DNA of 64,000 bases from positions 2,656,001 to 2,720,000 of the forward strand of contig NC_010125.1 of assembly GCF_000067045.1 (NCBI RefSeq), written 5' to 3'. The notes beneath the pieces were generated by a model. That model did not search any database and had not been told where the DNA came from. It worked only from the letters and a program-made list of their open reading frames with translations. Source of the stretch: Gluconacetobacter diazotrophicus PA1 5 (GTDB lineage Bacteria; Pseudomonadota; Alphaproteobacteria; Acetobacterales; Acetobacteraceae). Both the position numbers and the translations under genes were made by a program. Below, in pieces: positions 9,882 through 17,858 of the stretch (within the stretch, counting starts at the first letter, position 1; the number at the start of each line of letters is the position of its first letter).

Positions 9882-12239
9882 TCAGCCGGTCGCGTCGCCC
9901 GCCCGCATCCGGCGCGCGGCCTCCACCATCCCGGCGATCGCCGCGCGGACCTCGGGCCATTTCCGGGTCTTGAGACCGCAATCGGGATTCACCCAGATCT
10001 GGTCGGCATCGATCCGCGCGGCCGCCGCCGCCAGCAGCGCCGTCATTTCGGCCACCGTGGGTACGCGCGGGGAATGGATGTCGTAGACGCCGGGTCCGAT
10101 TTCGGCCGGATAGCGATGCCCGACGAAGGCATCGAGCAGTTCCATCTTCGAGCGTGCCGTCTCGATCGAGATGACATCGGCATCCATCGCCCCGATGGCG
10201 GCGATGATGTCATTGAACTCGGAATAGCACATGTGGGTATGGATCTGCGTCACATCCGCCACCCCGGACGCGGCGATGCGGAAGCAAGCCACCGCCCAGT
10301 CCAGATAGGCCTGCCATTCCCCCCGCCGCAACGGCAGCCCCTCGCGCAGCGCGGCCTCGTCGATCTGGATGATGGCGGCGCCCGCCCGTTCCAGGTCCAC
10401 GACCTCGTCCCGGATGGCGTAGGCGATCTGGCGGCACGTGGTCTCGCGCGGCTGGTCGTCGCGGACGAAGGACCAGTTCAGGATCGTGACCGGACCGGTC
10501 AGCATGCCCTTCATCGGGCGGGCGGTCAGCGACTGGGCATGGCGCCACCATGCCACGGTCATCGCCTCGGGCCGCGACACGTCCCCATAGATGATCGGCG
10601 GCCGGACATAGCGCGATCCATAGGACTGGACCCAGGCATGACGGGTGAAGGCGAAGCCCGACAGCCGTTCGCCGAAATACTGCACCATGTCGTTGCGTTC
10701 GAATTCGCCATGGACCAGCACGTCCAGTCCGGCCTCCTCCTGCCAGGCGACGGCGCGGGCGATCTCGGCATGCAGGAAGGCCTCGTAGTCCGCGCGCGGC
10801 ATCTCGCCCCTGGCATGGGCGGCGCGGGCCTGGCGGATTTCCGGGGTCTGCGGGAAGGACCCGATCGTGGTGGTGGGATAGGCGGGCAGCTTCAGCCGCG
10901 CGCGCTGCGCCGCCCGGCGGACGGGAAAGGCCGATGCACGATGGGCCGCGGTCGGCCCTTCCGCGGCCAGCCGCGCCTGGACGACAGGATCGTTGATACG
11001 CGGCGAGGTCCGGCGCGACGCGACGGCGGCGGATGACGCATCCAGCGCCTCGCGCACGGTGGCCTCGCCCTCGTTCAACGCGCGCGCCAGCACGGCCAGT
11101 TCGGCGATCTTCTGCACCGCGAAGGCCAGCCAGGACCGGACATCCGTCTCCAGCGCCGTCTCGCGGTCCAGGTCCAGCGGCGCATGCAACAGCGAACAGG
11201 ACGGCGCAAGCTGGAGCGTCCGTCCCGCACGCACCGCCGGGGCGATCCGCGCCAGGATGGCGTTCAGGTCGGCCCGCCAGACATTGCGCCCGTCGATCAC
11301 GCCCAGCGACAGCACCAGGTCCGGCCGCGCGCCCGCCAGAACCGCGTCCAGTTGTTCCGGCGCGCGGACCAGATCGACATGCAGACCGTGAACCGGCAGC
11401 GACAGCGCCGTCGCCAGATTGTCGCCCAGCGCCCCGAAATAGGTCGCAAGCATCAGCCGCACCTCGCCCGCCCCCGCGCCGAGCTGCGCATAGGCCTGGA
11501 CGAAGGCCGCCCGCGCCGCGTCGTCCAGATCCAGCACCAGGCAGGGTTCGTCGATCTGCACCCATTCCGCCCCGGCATCGGCCAGCGCCCGCAGGATCGC
11601 GACATAGACCGGCAGCAGGCGCGGCAGCAGCGTCAGTGGATCGAAGCCGCCGCCGCGCGCCTTGCCCAGCAGCAGGTAGCTGACCGGCCCCAGCAGGACG
11701 GGCCGGGTCTCGATTCCCTGGGCGCGGGCCTCGCGATACTCATCGACCGGCTTGGTCGAGGACAGGCGGAACACCTGGTCGGCCGAGAATTCGGGCACCA
11801 GGTAATGGTAGTTGGTGTCGAACCATTTGGTCATTTCGGAAGCGGGCACGCCCGCGCCGTGGGCATGCGCATGGCCGTGGGCGCATGTGTCCGCCTGCCC
11901 GTCCGGCGTCGCCTGGGTGCCGCGCGCCAGGGCGAAATAGGTCGCGCTGTCGACCGTGCCGCCGGTCCAGCCATAGGCCGGCGGAATCGCCCCGACCATC
12001 ACGGTCGTATCCAGCACATGGTCGTAGAGCGAAAAATCGTTGGACGGGATCACATCCGCGCCCCGGTCGCGCTGCCACGCCCAGTTGGCGGCACGCAGCC
12101 GGGCTGCGGCGGCGTGAAGCGACGCGGCATCGGTGCGGCCGGCCCAGTGGTTTTCCAGCTCCGCCTTCAGTTCACGCCGGGGGCCGATGCGGGGAAAGCC
12201 CAGGGTGGCGACTTCAATCTTGGCGACGGTAACGGTCAT
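9882..12239 (-). CDS. metE: Cobalamin-independent methionine synthase MetE
   Basis: 785 residues, the usual MetE length. The N-terminal half begins with the typical LGFPRIGPRRELK. The C-terminal half carries the zinc ligands in HTHMCYSEF and NPDCGLKTRKW. It transfers the methyl group from 5-methyltetrahydropteroyl-polyglutamate to homocysteine in the cytoplasm. The insert around residue 135 (CAHGHAHAHGAGV) is a lineage-type loop. A cobalamin riboswitch sits 124 bp upstream, so expression should fall when B12 is present. The divergent neighbour is an ArsR-methyltransferase regulator followed by metF, which supplies the methyl donor. Confidence 0.97.
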   Translation of the reverse strand: MTVTVAKIEVATLGFPRIGPRRELKAELENHWAGRTDAASLHAAAARLRAANWAWQRDRGADVIPSNDFSLYDHVLDTTVMVGAIPPAYGWTGGTVDSATYFALARGTQATPDGQADTCAHGHAHAHGAGVPASEMTKWFDTNYHYLVPEFSADQVFRLSSTKPVDEYREARAQGIETRPVLLGPVSYLLLGKARGGGFDPLTLLPRLLPVYVAILRALADAGAEWVQIDEPCLVLDLDDAARAAFVQAYAQLGAGAGEVRLMLATYFGALGDNLATALSLPVHGLHVDLVRAPEQLDAVLAGARPDLVLSLGVIDGRNVWRADLNAILARIAPAVRAGRTLQLAPSCSLLHAPLDLDRETALETDVRSWLAFAVQKIAELAVLARALNEGEATVREALDASSAAVASRRTSPRINDPVVQARLAAEGPTAAHRASAFPVRRAAQRARLKLPAYPTTTIGSFPQTPEIRQARAAHARGEMPRADYEAFLHAEIARAVAWQEEAGLDVLVHGEFERNDMVQYFGERLSGFAFTRHAWVQSYGSRYVRPPIIYGDVSRPEAMTVAWWRHAQSLTARPMKGMLTGPVTILNWSFVRDDQPRETTCRQIAYAIRDEVVDLERAGAAIIQIDEAALREGLPLRRGEWQAYLDWAVACFRIAASGVADVTQIHTHMCYSEFNDIIAAIGAMDADVISIETARSKMELLDAFVGHRYPAEIGPGVYDIHSPRVPTVAEMTALLAAAAARIDADQIWVNPDCGLKTRKWPEVRAAIAGMVEAARRMRAGDATG

Positions 12240-12282
12240 GACAGCCTCGTCAGGTTGGGCGGGACCGGGGAACAGGCACGCG

Positions 12283-12363
12283 TCACCAGCCGCGCCGGAT
12301 CATCCCGGGCACGGTGCCGTCACGACCCGTCCGGACACCCCGCCGGAGGATTCTTGCGGCCAT
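12283..12363 (-). CDS. Possible 26-codon leader ORF after the riboswitch
   Basis: An ATG lies directly after the conserved 3' strand of the cobalamin riboswitch, with AGGAGA seven bases upstream inside that strand. The frame gives 26 mostly basic residues and stops 43 bases before metE. It is not long enough to judge by coding signal. It may be chance, or a leader peptide whose translation is gated by the aptamer. Confidence 0.2.
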   Translation of the reverse strand: MAARILRRGVRTGRDGTVPGMIRRGW

Positions 12364-12527
12364 GGCAGGTCTCCTGGCTCGCGGGTCCGCGCAATGGGTC
12401 CGGCCTTCCCGGGGCATGACGCCCCAGTGACGCGAATGGACCGATGCTCGCCGCCTACAGTTGCGGGGGCAGCGCCGGCGTCGCACCGGCTTCCCTCTTA
12501 GCCGTGCCCCGGAACGGGGGGCACGGA
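12364..12527 (-). promoter_or_regulatory. Cobalamin (B12) riboswitch upstream of metE
   Basis: Read on the minus strand, the region contains the conserved blocks of the adenosylcobalamin aptamer in order: GGGAAGCCGGTGCG, the B12-box core GCTGCCCCCGCAACTGTAG, GGCGAGC, CACTGGGG and GGGAAGGCC, closing with GCCAGGAGACCTGCC at 12364-12378. This class normally lowers expression of the downstream gene when cobalamin is bound. That fits metE, the B12-independent isozyme. No U-rich terminator is visible before metE, so control of translation or Rho-dependent control is more likely than intrinsic termination. Confidence 0.95.
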
Positions 12528-12585
12528 ACCATGACGGGGCGGATTAAGGCGCGCGACGCCGACAGGAGTCAATTGGAATTTGCAC

Positions 12586-12605
12586 ATATAAGGATGTTGT
12601 TATAT
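12586..12605. promoter_or_regulatory. Imperfect dyad, candidate operator of the ArsR-type regulator
   Basis: ATATAA and TTATAT face each other across eight bases, ending ten bases before the ATG of the ArsR-methyltransferase gene. The site is AT-rich in a GC-rich neighbourhood and lies between metE and the regulator, as expected of an autoregulatory operator. It could instead be a promoter -10 region. Confidence 0.4.
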
Positions 12606-12615
12606 TCATTCTTCC

Positions 12616-13590
12616 ATGACCCGCCCGCTCGTCATCTTCCAGGCCCTGGCCGACCCGACACGCCTGCGCATCCTGGCGCTGCTGCGCACGATGGAACTGT
12701 CCATCGGCGAAATCGCCCAGGTGCTGGGGCAAAGCCAGCCGCGCGTGTCGCGGCATGTGAAGATCCTGGTGAATGCCGGCCTGGCCGAGCGCCGCAAGGA
12801 AGGAAGCTGGGTGTTCCTGACCCTGGGGCCGCCCGACGACCTGGCCCCGCTGCTGGCCGCGATCGACCGCTGGACGCCTGCGGACGATGCCGAGCAGCAG
12901 GCCGATATCGCCCGGCTGAAAGCCGTGCGAGCGGTCCGCGCCAGTGCGGCCGAGGATTATTTCGAAACCCATGCCGCGAACTGGGACGCGCTGCGCTCGC
13001 TGCACGTGGCGGAAGGCGATGTCGAGGCCGCGATCCTGCGCGTGCTGGCGCCCGATCCGATCGGGCGCCTGGTCGATATCGGCACCGGCACCGGGCGGAT
13101 GCTGGAGGTGCTGGGCCGCCAGGCCGACAGCGCCGTCGGCTTCGACCGCAGTCCGGCGATGCTGCGCCTGGCCCGCACCAAGCTGGCCCAGGCGGCGACG
13201 ACCGAACCGGGGCTGGAGCACGCCGAACTGCGGCAGGGCGACATGTATGCCCTGCCGCTGCCCGCGGCATCGGCCGATGTCGCGATCATGCATCAGGTCC
13301 TGCATTACGCGCAGCACCCCGCCGCCGCGATCGCCGAGGCCGCGCGGCTGCTGGCCCCGGGCGGGCGGCTGCTGATCGTGGATTTCGCCCCGCATGACCG
13401 CGAGGACCTGCGCGAGCGCGACGCGCATGTCCGCCTGGGCTTCACCGACCGGCAGATGTCCGACTGGTTCGCCGCCGCCGGCCTGTCCTGCGCGCCCCCG
13501 GTTCACCTGGATGGCGAACTGACCGTCAAATTATGGCTGGGCCGCCGCCTTTCGGCACCCGCTGCCCCGATCCACCACCCTGCGTCATGA
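12616..13590 (+). CDS. ArsR-type regulator fused to a SAM methyltransferase domain (SahR-like)
   Basis: Residues 1-85 form an ArsR winged helix (LADPTRLRILALL, then SQPRVSRHVKILVNAGL as recognition helix). Residues 110-310 form a class I methyltransferase fold (LVDIGTGTGRMLEVL; MHQVLHYAQHP). No metal-binding cysteine pair is visible in the ArsR part. This architecture is known for SahR-type regulators of methionine/SAH metabolism in proteobacteria, where the C-terminal domain senses SAH or SAM. Its position between metE and metF supports that role. metF follows after ten bases, so the two form an operon. Confidence 0.85.
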   Translation: MTRPLVIFQALADPTRLRILALLRTMELSIGEIAQVLGQSQPRVSRHVKILVNAGLAERRKEGSWVFLTLGPPDDLAPLLAAIDRWTPADDAEQQADIARLKAVRAVRASAAEDYFETHAANWDALRSLHVAEGDVEAAILRVLAPDPIGRLVDIGTGTGRMLEVLGRQADSAVGFDRSPAMLRLARTKLAQAATTEPGLEHAELRQGDMYALPLPAASADVAIMHQVLHYAQHPAAAIAEAARLLAPGGRLLIVDFAPHDREDLRERDAHVRLGFTDRQMSDWFAAAGLSCAPPVHLDGELTVKLWLGRRLSAPAAPIHHPAS

Positions 13591-13600
13591 AAGCGGTTGA

Positions 13601-14467
13601 ATGTCCCTGAATCCGTCCGCCGACACACCGTCCCCCTTGGGAATGTCGTTCGAATTCTTCCCGCCCAGGACTGACAGGATGGCGGAGACGCTGCGCCAGA
13701 CCGTGGCCAGCCTGGTGCCCCTTGCACCGCGTTTCATGTCGGTCACCTATGGCGCCGGGGGATCGACGCGCGACCGCACGCTGGACATCGTCGCGTCGCT
13801 GGTTCGCGAAACCACCGTGCCGGTGGCTGGACACCTGACCTGCGTCGACGCCTCGCGCGATCAGGTCGATGCGGTGGCGCGCGCTTATTGGGACGCGGGC
13901 GTGCGGCATATCGTGGCCCTGCGGGGCGACCCGGCCGAGGCGGGTGCCGCGTACGTACCGCATCCCGACGGATATGCGAACGCGGCGGCGCTGGTCGCCG
14001 GCCTGCACCGCATCGCGCCGTTCGAGATTTCGGTCGCCGCCTATCCCGAAACCCATCCCGCCGCCGTCAGCGCCGCCGCCGACCTGGACAATCTGAAGGC
14101 CAAGATCGATGCCGGCGCCACGCGGGCGATCACGCAATTCTTCTTCGAGTCCGAAACGTTCCTGCGCTTCCGCGACCATGCCGCTTCCGCCGGGATCACG
14201 GCCGAAATCGTGCCCGGCATCCTGCCCGTGGGAAATATCGCCCAGGCCTATCGCTTTGCCGACATGTGCGGCGCACGCGTTCCGGACTGGATGCGGCGCC
14301 TGTTCGACGGGCTGGACGACCAGCCCGGCGCCCGTGCCATCGTGACGACGACGGTCGCGACCGAACTGTGCCGGCGCCTGCGCGAGGAGGGGGTCGATCA
14401 TTTCCATATCTACACCCTCAACCGGGCCGACGCCTCGCTGGCGCTGTGCCGGCTGCTGGGCCGGTAA
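13601..14467 (+). CDS. metF: Methylenetetrahydrofolate reductase
   Basis: 288 residues with the MetF opening FEFFPPRT, the FAD-barrel segments FMSVTYGAGGSTRDRT and HIVALRGD, and the late ITQFFFE motif. It reduces 5,10-methylene-THF to 5-methyl-THF with an FAD cofactor, supplying the methyl group used by the nearby MetE. The start is ten bases after the regulator gene. Length matches bacterial MetF. Confidence 0.95.
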   Translation: MSLNPSADTPSPLGMSFEFFPPRTDRMAETLRQTVASLVPLAPRFMSVTYGAGGSTRDRTLDIVASLVRETTVPVAGHLTCVDASRDQVDAVARAYWDAGVRHIVALRGDPAEAGAAYVPHPDGYANAAALVAGLHRIAPFEISVAAYPETHPAAVSAAADLDNLKAKIDAGATRAITQFFFESETFLRFRDHAASAGITAEIVPGILPVGNIAQAYRFADMCGARVPDWMRRLFDGLDDQPGARAIVTTTVATELCRRLREEGVDHFHIYTLNRADASLALCRLLGR

Positions 14468-14549
14468 CGGAAAAAAACGCGGCGGGCCTGCAACTTGGGG
14501 TGGGTGTCGGGCGCTTGATCATGCGATGGCCTCCCCGATCCGCCCTGCC

Positions 14550-14753
14550 ATGAAAGTCCCCGACATGTCGGCCGCCCCGTCACCGCGCGCGCTCCTGTCC
14601 GCCCTCCTGTGCCTGGGCATGCTGCCCCTGGCCGCATGCAGTTCCGCCAGCGGCGAGGGCGACCATCACCCGCCCCACGACCGCAATGTCATCGTCGTCC
14701 CCCGCGGCACCGACGTGGTCTGCCCCGACGGCACCCATCCCCCCTGCCCCTGA
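14550..14753 (+). CDS. Small lipoprotein
   Basis: About 67 residues with a lipoprotein signal peptide ending in LPLAAC (lipobox), then a short His/Asp/Pro-rich mature part with a C-terminal pair of cysteines (VCPDGTHPPCP). In-frame starts at 14526 and 14565 are also possible and no clear ribosome site decides. No family is recognised. Confidence 0.55.
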   Translation: MKVPDMSAAPSPRALLSALLCLGMLPLAACSSASGEGDHHPPHDRNVIVVPRGTDVVCPDGTHPPCP

Positions 14754-14767
14754 GACCGGTCCCGTAT

Positions 14768-15439
14768 CTACGGGGCCGCGGACGGGACAGGACACAGGGC
14801 CCTTGCCGCGCGTGCGCCACGCGCCATGACCTGGCCGGCGAACACAGCCATGCGGTCCGATACCGGCAGCCCGGCCCGGCCCAGCGCCTGCGCCACCCAT
14901 CCGTTGCAGGTGTGGAACAGCGTGTAGCGGCTGCGCGCCGCATAGAACAGGCTGTCCGGATCGTGCCCGACCGCCACCAGGCGCGGCGCACCGTCCTGTC
15001 CGGAGGCCAGATCCCCCCAGATGAAGGCCGACAGACGCTCCACCTGCGCCGGCTTCAGCGTCAGGATGACCACGGGTCCGGTGCCATAGGCCTGGTCCGG
15101 CGCGACGGTCAGCGCAACGACCTGGATGACGGCGGAGCCGGGAAACGGACCGATCAGGTAATCCTCCAGGCTGGTCGCGGGCGCGGTGAAGAACGTCTTC
15201 TTGCCGTAGCCGAACAGGATGGTCCGCGCGCCCGGAAAGACCTGGCGATAGAAACCCAGCGGCCCCGTCAACGCCGCCGCCGGAATCCCGATTTCGGTAT
15301 GCCAGCCCCGGTCGACCAGATAGACCGGCACCGTCGCCCCGGACAGCGTTCCCACGGGCCCGCAGGCCGGCGGCGTGGCCGGCGCGCAGCATGACAGCGC
15401 CAGCAACAGGACCAGGATCAGCCGCGCCGACTGCTTCAC
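14768..15439 (-). CDS. DUF2459 family protein, probable lipoprotein
   Basis: 223 residues. The N-terminus has a hydrophobic signal ending in ALSCCAP, consistent with export and lipidation. The body shows DUF2459 features: VYLVDRGWHTEIGIP, FGYGKKTFF, and a late HTCNGWVAQAL. The conserved His and Cys suggest a papain-like (NlpC/P60-type) hydrolase fold, but no activity is established for the family. Convergent with the small lipoprotein gene. Confidence 0.8.
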   Translation of the reverse strand: MKQSARLILVLLLALSCCAPATPPACGPVGTLSGATVPVYLVDRGWHTEIGIPAAALTGPLGFYRQVFPGARTILFGYGKKTFFTAPATSLEDYLIGPFPGSAVIQVVALTVAPDQAYGTGPVVILTLKPAQVERLSAFIWGDLASGQDGAPRLVAVGHDPDSLFYAARSRYTLFHTCNGWVAQALGRAGLPVSDRMAVFAGQVMARGARAARALCPVPSAAP

Positions 15440-15537
15440 GCACCGTCTTCCAGCATGATCGTGCTCCTGCTTGTCGCATTGCGTGATGAAAGACTATGTT
15501 GGCCGGCCAGAACTTGTACACCGCCTGCACTATCGGA

Positions 15538-15549
15538 AATGATACCATT
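15538..15549. promoter_or_regulatory. AATG-N4-CATT dyad at the LacI-family gene start
   Basis: A short inverted repeat abuts the chosen ATG at 15550. LacI proteins often bind dyads at their own promoters, so an autoregulatory operator is possible. A TTGTACA string lies at 15515-15521 and again near 17774-17780, upstream of nagA. With sites this short, chance is a real alternative. Confidence 0.25.
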
Positions 15550-16578
15550 ATGCCGCGCGAGCGCACGCCCCGCTCCCCCATTTCCTCCATCGACGTCGCA
15601 CGGCTGGCCGGAGTATCGCAATCGGCGGTTTCACGCAGTTTTTCCCCCGGCGGCAGCGTATCCCCCGCGATGCGCGAGAAGGTTCTGGCGGCGGCCGCCG
15701 TGCTGGGATACCGGCCGAACCTGATCCCCCGCATCATGCTGTCCGGCCGGTCGCGGATGATCGGCGTGGTGGTCGGGGGGCTGGACAATCCCTTCTACGC
15801 CGCCGTCCTGGATCATTTCGCGGTCGTCCTGCGCGCCGTGGGGCTGCAGGTCCTGCTGGTGCAGGTGCCCGATGCCCTGGCGCTGGACGGGGCGCTGGAC
15901 CAGTTGGCGGGCTACCGGGTCGATGCGGTCGTGACCGCGCTGGCCGTGGGCACGCGGCAGGCCGCGACGGCGCTGTCGGACCTGCGGATACCGATCGTCT
16001 GTTTCAATTCCCGGCTGACAGCGCCGTGGATTTCCACCGTCCGGTCGGACAACCGCGCGGCGGGACAGGCTGCGGCCCACCTGCTGGCCGATCGCGGGGC
16101 GCGCCGCACCGCATGGCTCGCCGGCCCGCGCGACAGCGCCGCGACCCGCGCGCGGGCACGCGGCTTCCTGGATGGATTGGCCGCCCGCGCCCTGCCCGCG
16201 CCCGTCGTCATCGTGGGGCAGGATACCTATCACGATGGATATGCGGCGGTGCGCGACCTGTTGCGGGGGCACCGGCCGCCGGAAGCGTTCTTCTGCAGCA
16301 ACGACATGATGGCATGCGGCGCGATCGACGCACTGCGCGCCCACGGCCTGACGGTGCCCGGCGACGTGCGGGTGGTCGGGTACGACAACATTCCCCAGGC
16401 CGCATGGCACGGGTACGACCTGACATCGTTCGACCAGCAGGTGGACCGCATGGCGGAAGCGGCACTGGACCTGCTGACCTCCGCCCTGGCCGACCCAGCG
16501 ACAGCGGCGAAAGGGCGGACCCGCACCGTTCCCGCCCGGCTGGTCGAACGCGGCAGTACCGCGCCACAGGCCCGATAG
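15550..16578 (+). CDS. LacI-family transcriptional regulator
   Basis: The N-terminal helix-turn-helix reads SSIDVARLAGVSQSAVSRSFSP, followed by a hinge (YRPNLIPRIMLSGRS) and a periplasmic-binding-protein-like ligand domain to residue 340. ATG 15550 places the HTH at the expected distance from the N-terminus; an ATG 54 bases upstream would add a non-conserved leader. It runs convergently into nagA with eight bases between the ends, so an amino-sugar or related ligand is plausible but not shown. Confidence 0.87.
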   Translation: MPRERTPRSPISSIDVARLAGVSQSAVSRSFSPGGSVSPAMREKVLAAAAVLGYRPNLIPRIMLSGRSRMIGVVVGGLDNPFYAAVLDHFAVVLRAVGLQVLLVQVPDALALDGALDQLAGYRVDAVVTALAVGTRQAATALSDLRIPIVCFNSRLTAPWISTVRSDNRAAGQAAAHLLADRGARRTAWLAGPRDSAATRARARGFLDGLAARALPAPVVIVGQDTYHDGYAAVRDLLRGHRPPEAFFCSNDMMACGAIDALRAHGLTVPGDVRVVGYDNIPQAAWHGYDLTSFDQQVDRMAEAALDLLTSALADPATAAKGRTRTVPARLVERGSTAPQAR

Positions 16579-16585
16579 GAAAATT

Positions 16586-17707
16586 TCAGAAGCGGCGTTC
16601 GCCGCCGACCCAGACCTCGCGCACCATGAATTCGCGGTCCATCACCACGAAATCGGCCCGCAGGCCGGGCAGCAGCGCGCCGCGATCCCGCAGGCCCAGA
16701 TAGTGCGCGGCATTCCGGCTAACCAGCTTCGCGGCATCGACCAGATCGGTGCCGGCCGCGATCGCGTTGCGCAGCGCCCCATCCAGCGTCAGTACGCTGC
16801 CGGCCAGCGTGCCGTCAGGCAGGCGCGCAATTCCGTCGCGGATCGTCACCTCCTGCCCACCGAGCTGGCTGATCCCGTCACCCTGCCCCGCGCCGCGCAT
16901 GGCGTCGGTCACGAACAGCAGGCGGTCGCCCAGCAGCCGGTGCGCCAGGCGGAAGCTGGCAGGATGGACATGATGGGTGTCGAAGATCAGTTCGGCATGA
17001 CCGGCATCGCTGCATAGCAGCGCCGTCGCCGGGCCGGGCCGGCGGCCCTCGATCCCGCCCATGGCGTTGAACAGATGGGTGCCGCCCGCCGTCCCGCCGG
17101 CGGCGCAGATCCGGCAGATCGCCTGTTCGGCCTGTTCGAAGCCGGCGACGGTGTGGCCGATGCTGACGCGCACGCCGGCGGCGGCGAAGGCGGCAATGGC
17201 GCTGTCCGCATGCTCCAGTTCCGGCGCCAGCGTCACGACGCGCACCACCCCGGTCTGCAGCGCCGCACGGACATGATGGGGGTCCGGGGCGATGGCGAAG
17301 GGCGGCTGCGCCCCCAGCCGATGCGGACTGACGAACGGACCTTCCAGATGCGCGCCATGGATGACCGGGCCGTCCGCCATCCCGGCCTGCTTCACCTCGG
17401 CCACCGCATGCAGCGCGTCCATCACGTCCGGCCATGGCCGCGTAATGGTGGTCGGCAGGATCGTCGTCGTGCCATGGACCAGGTGAAACCGCGCCATGCG
17501 CCGGATCGCCGCCGCGCCGTCCATCGTGTCGGCGCCGTCACCGCCATGCACATGCGCGTCGATGAAGCCCGGCAGGATATAGAGTGCCTCGGCCGGTCCA
17601 TCCCCGCCGCTCACCTCGTCCGGCGCGATGGCGCGGATCGTCCCGTCGAAGGTGATGCGCCCCGCCGCCACCCGGTCCGGCAGGACGAGGTTTCCCCGAA
17701 GGATCAT
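16586..17707 (-). CDS. nagA: N-acetylglucosamine-6-phosphate deacetylase
   Basis: 373 residues, with amidohydrolase metal and active-site motifs in order: PGFIDAHVHGGDG, HLEGPFVSP, SIGHTVAG, GTHLFNAMGG and FVTDAM. It removes acetate from GlcNAc-6-P in the cytoplasm, feeding cell-wall recycling or glycolysis. ATG 17707 starts the typical MILRGNLVLPD strand; upstream in-frame sequence is not NagA-like. No nagB or transporter is adjacent in the window. Confidence 0.92.
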   Translation of the reverse strand: MILRGNLVLPDRVAAGRITFDGTIRAIAPDEVSGGDGPAEALYILPGFIDAHVHGGDGADTMDGAAAIRRMARFHLVHGTTTILPTTITRPWPDVMDALHAVAEVKQAGMADGPVIHGAHLEGPFVSPHRLGAQPPFAIAPDPHHVRAALQTGVVRVVTLAPELEHADSAIAAFAAAGVRVSIGHTVAGFEQAEQAICRICAAGGTAGGTHLFNAMGGIEGRRPGPATALLCSDAGHAELIFDTHHVHPASFRLAHRLLGDRLLFVTDAMRGAGQGDGISQLGGQEVTIRDGIARLPDGTLAGSVLTLDGALRNAIAAGTDLVDAAKLVSRNAAHYLGLRDRGALLPGLRADFVVMDREFMVREVWVGGERRF

Positions 17708-17858
17708 GATCGGACCATTTCCCCAAACACCGGCATTGCGCCTTGAACCAGCCCGGCTTTTCGCATGCATCATGCCGGTTGTACAGTAAATAACGGTCCC
17801 GCCCCACAACCCCGGCCGACGTTCCGCCGTTGTTCCGGTACCGCCAGGAGTACCGGCC

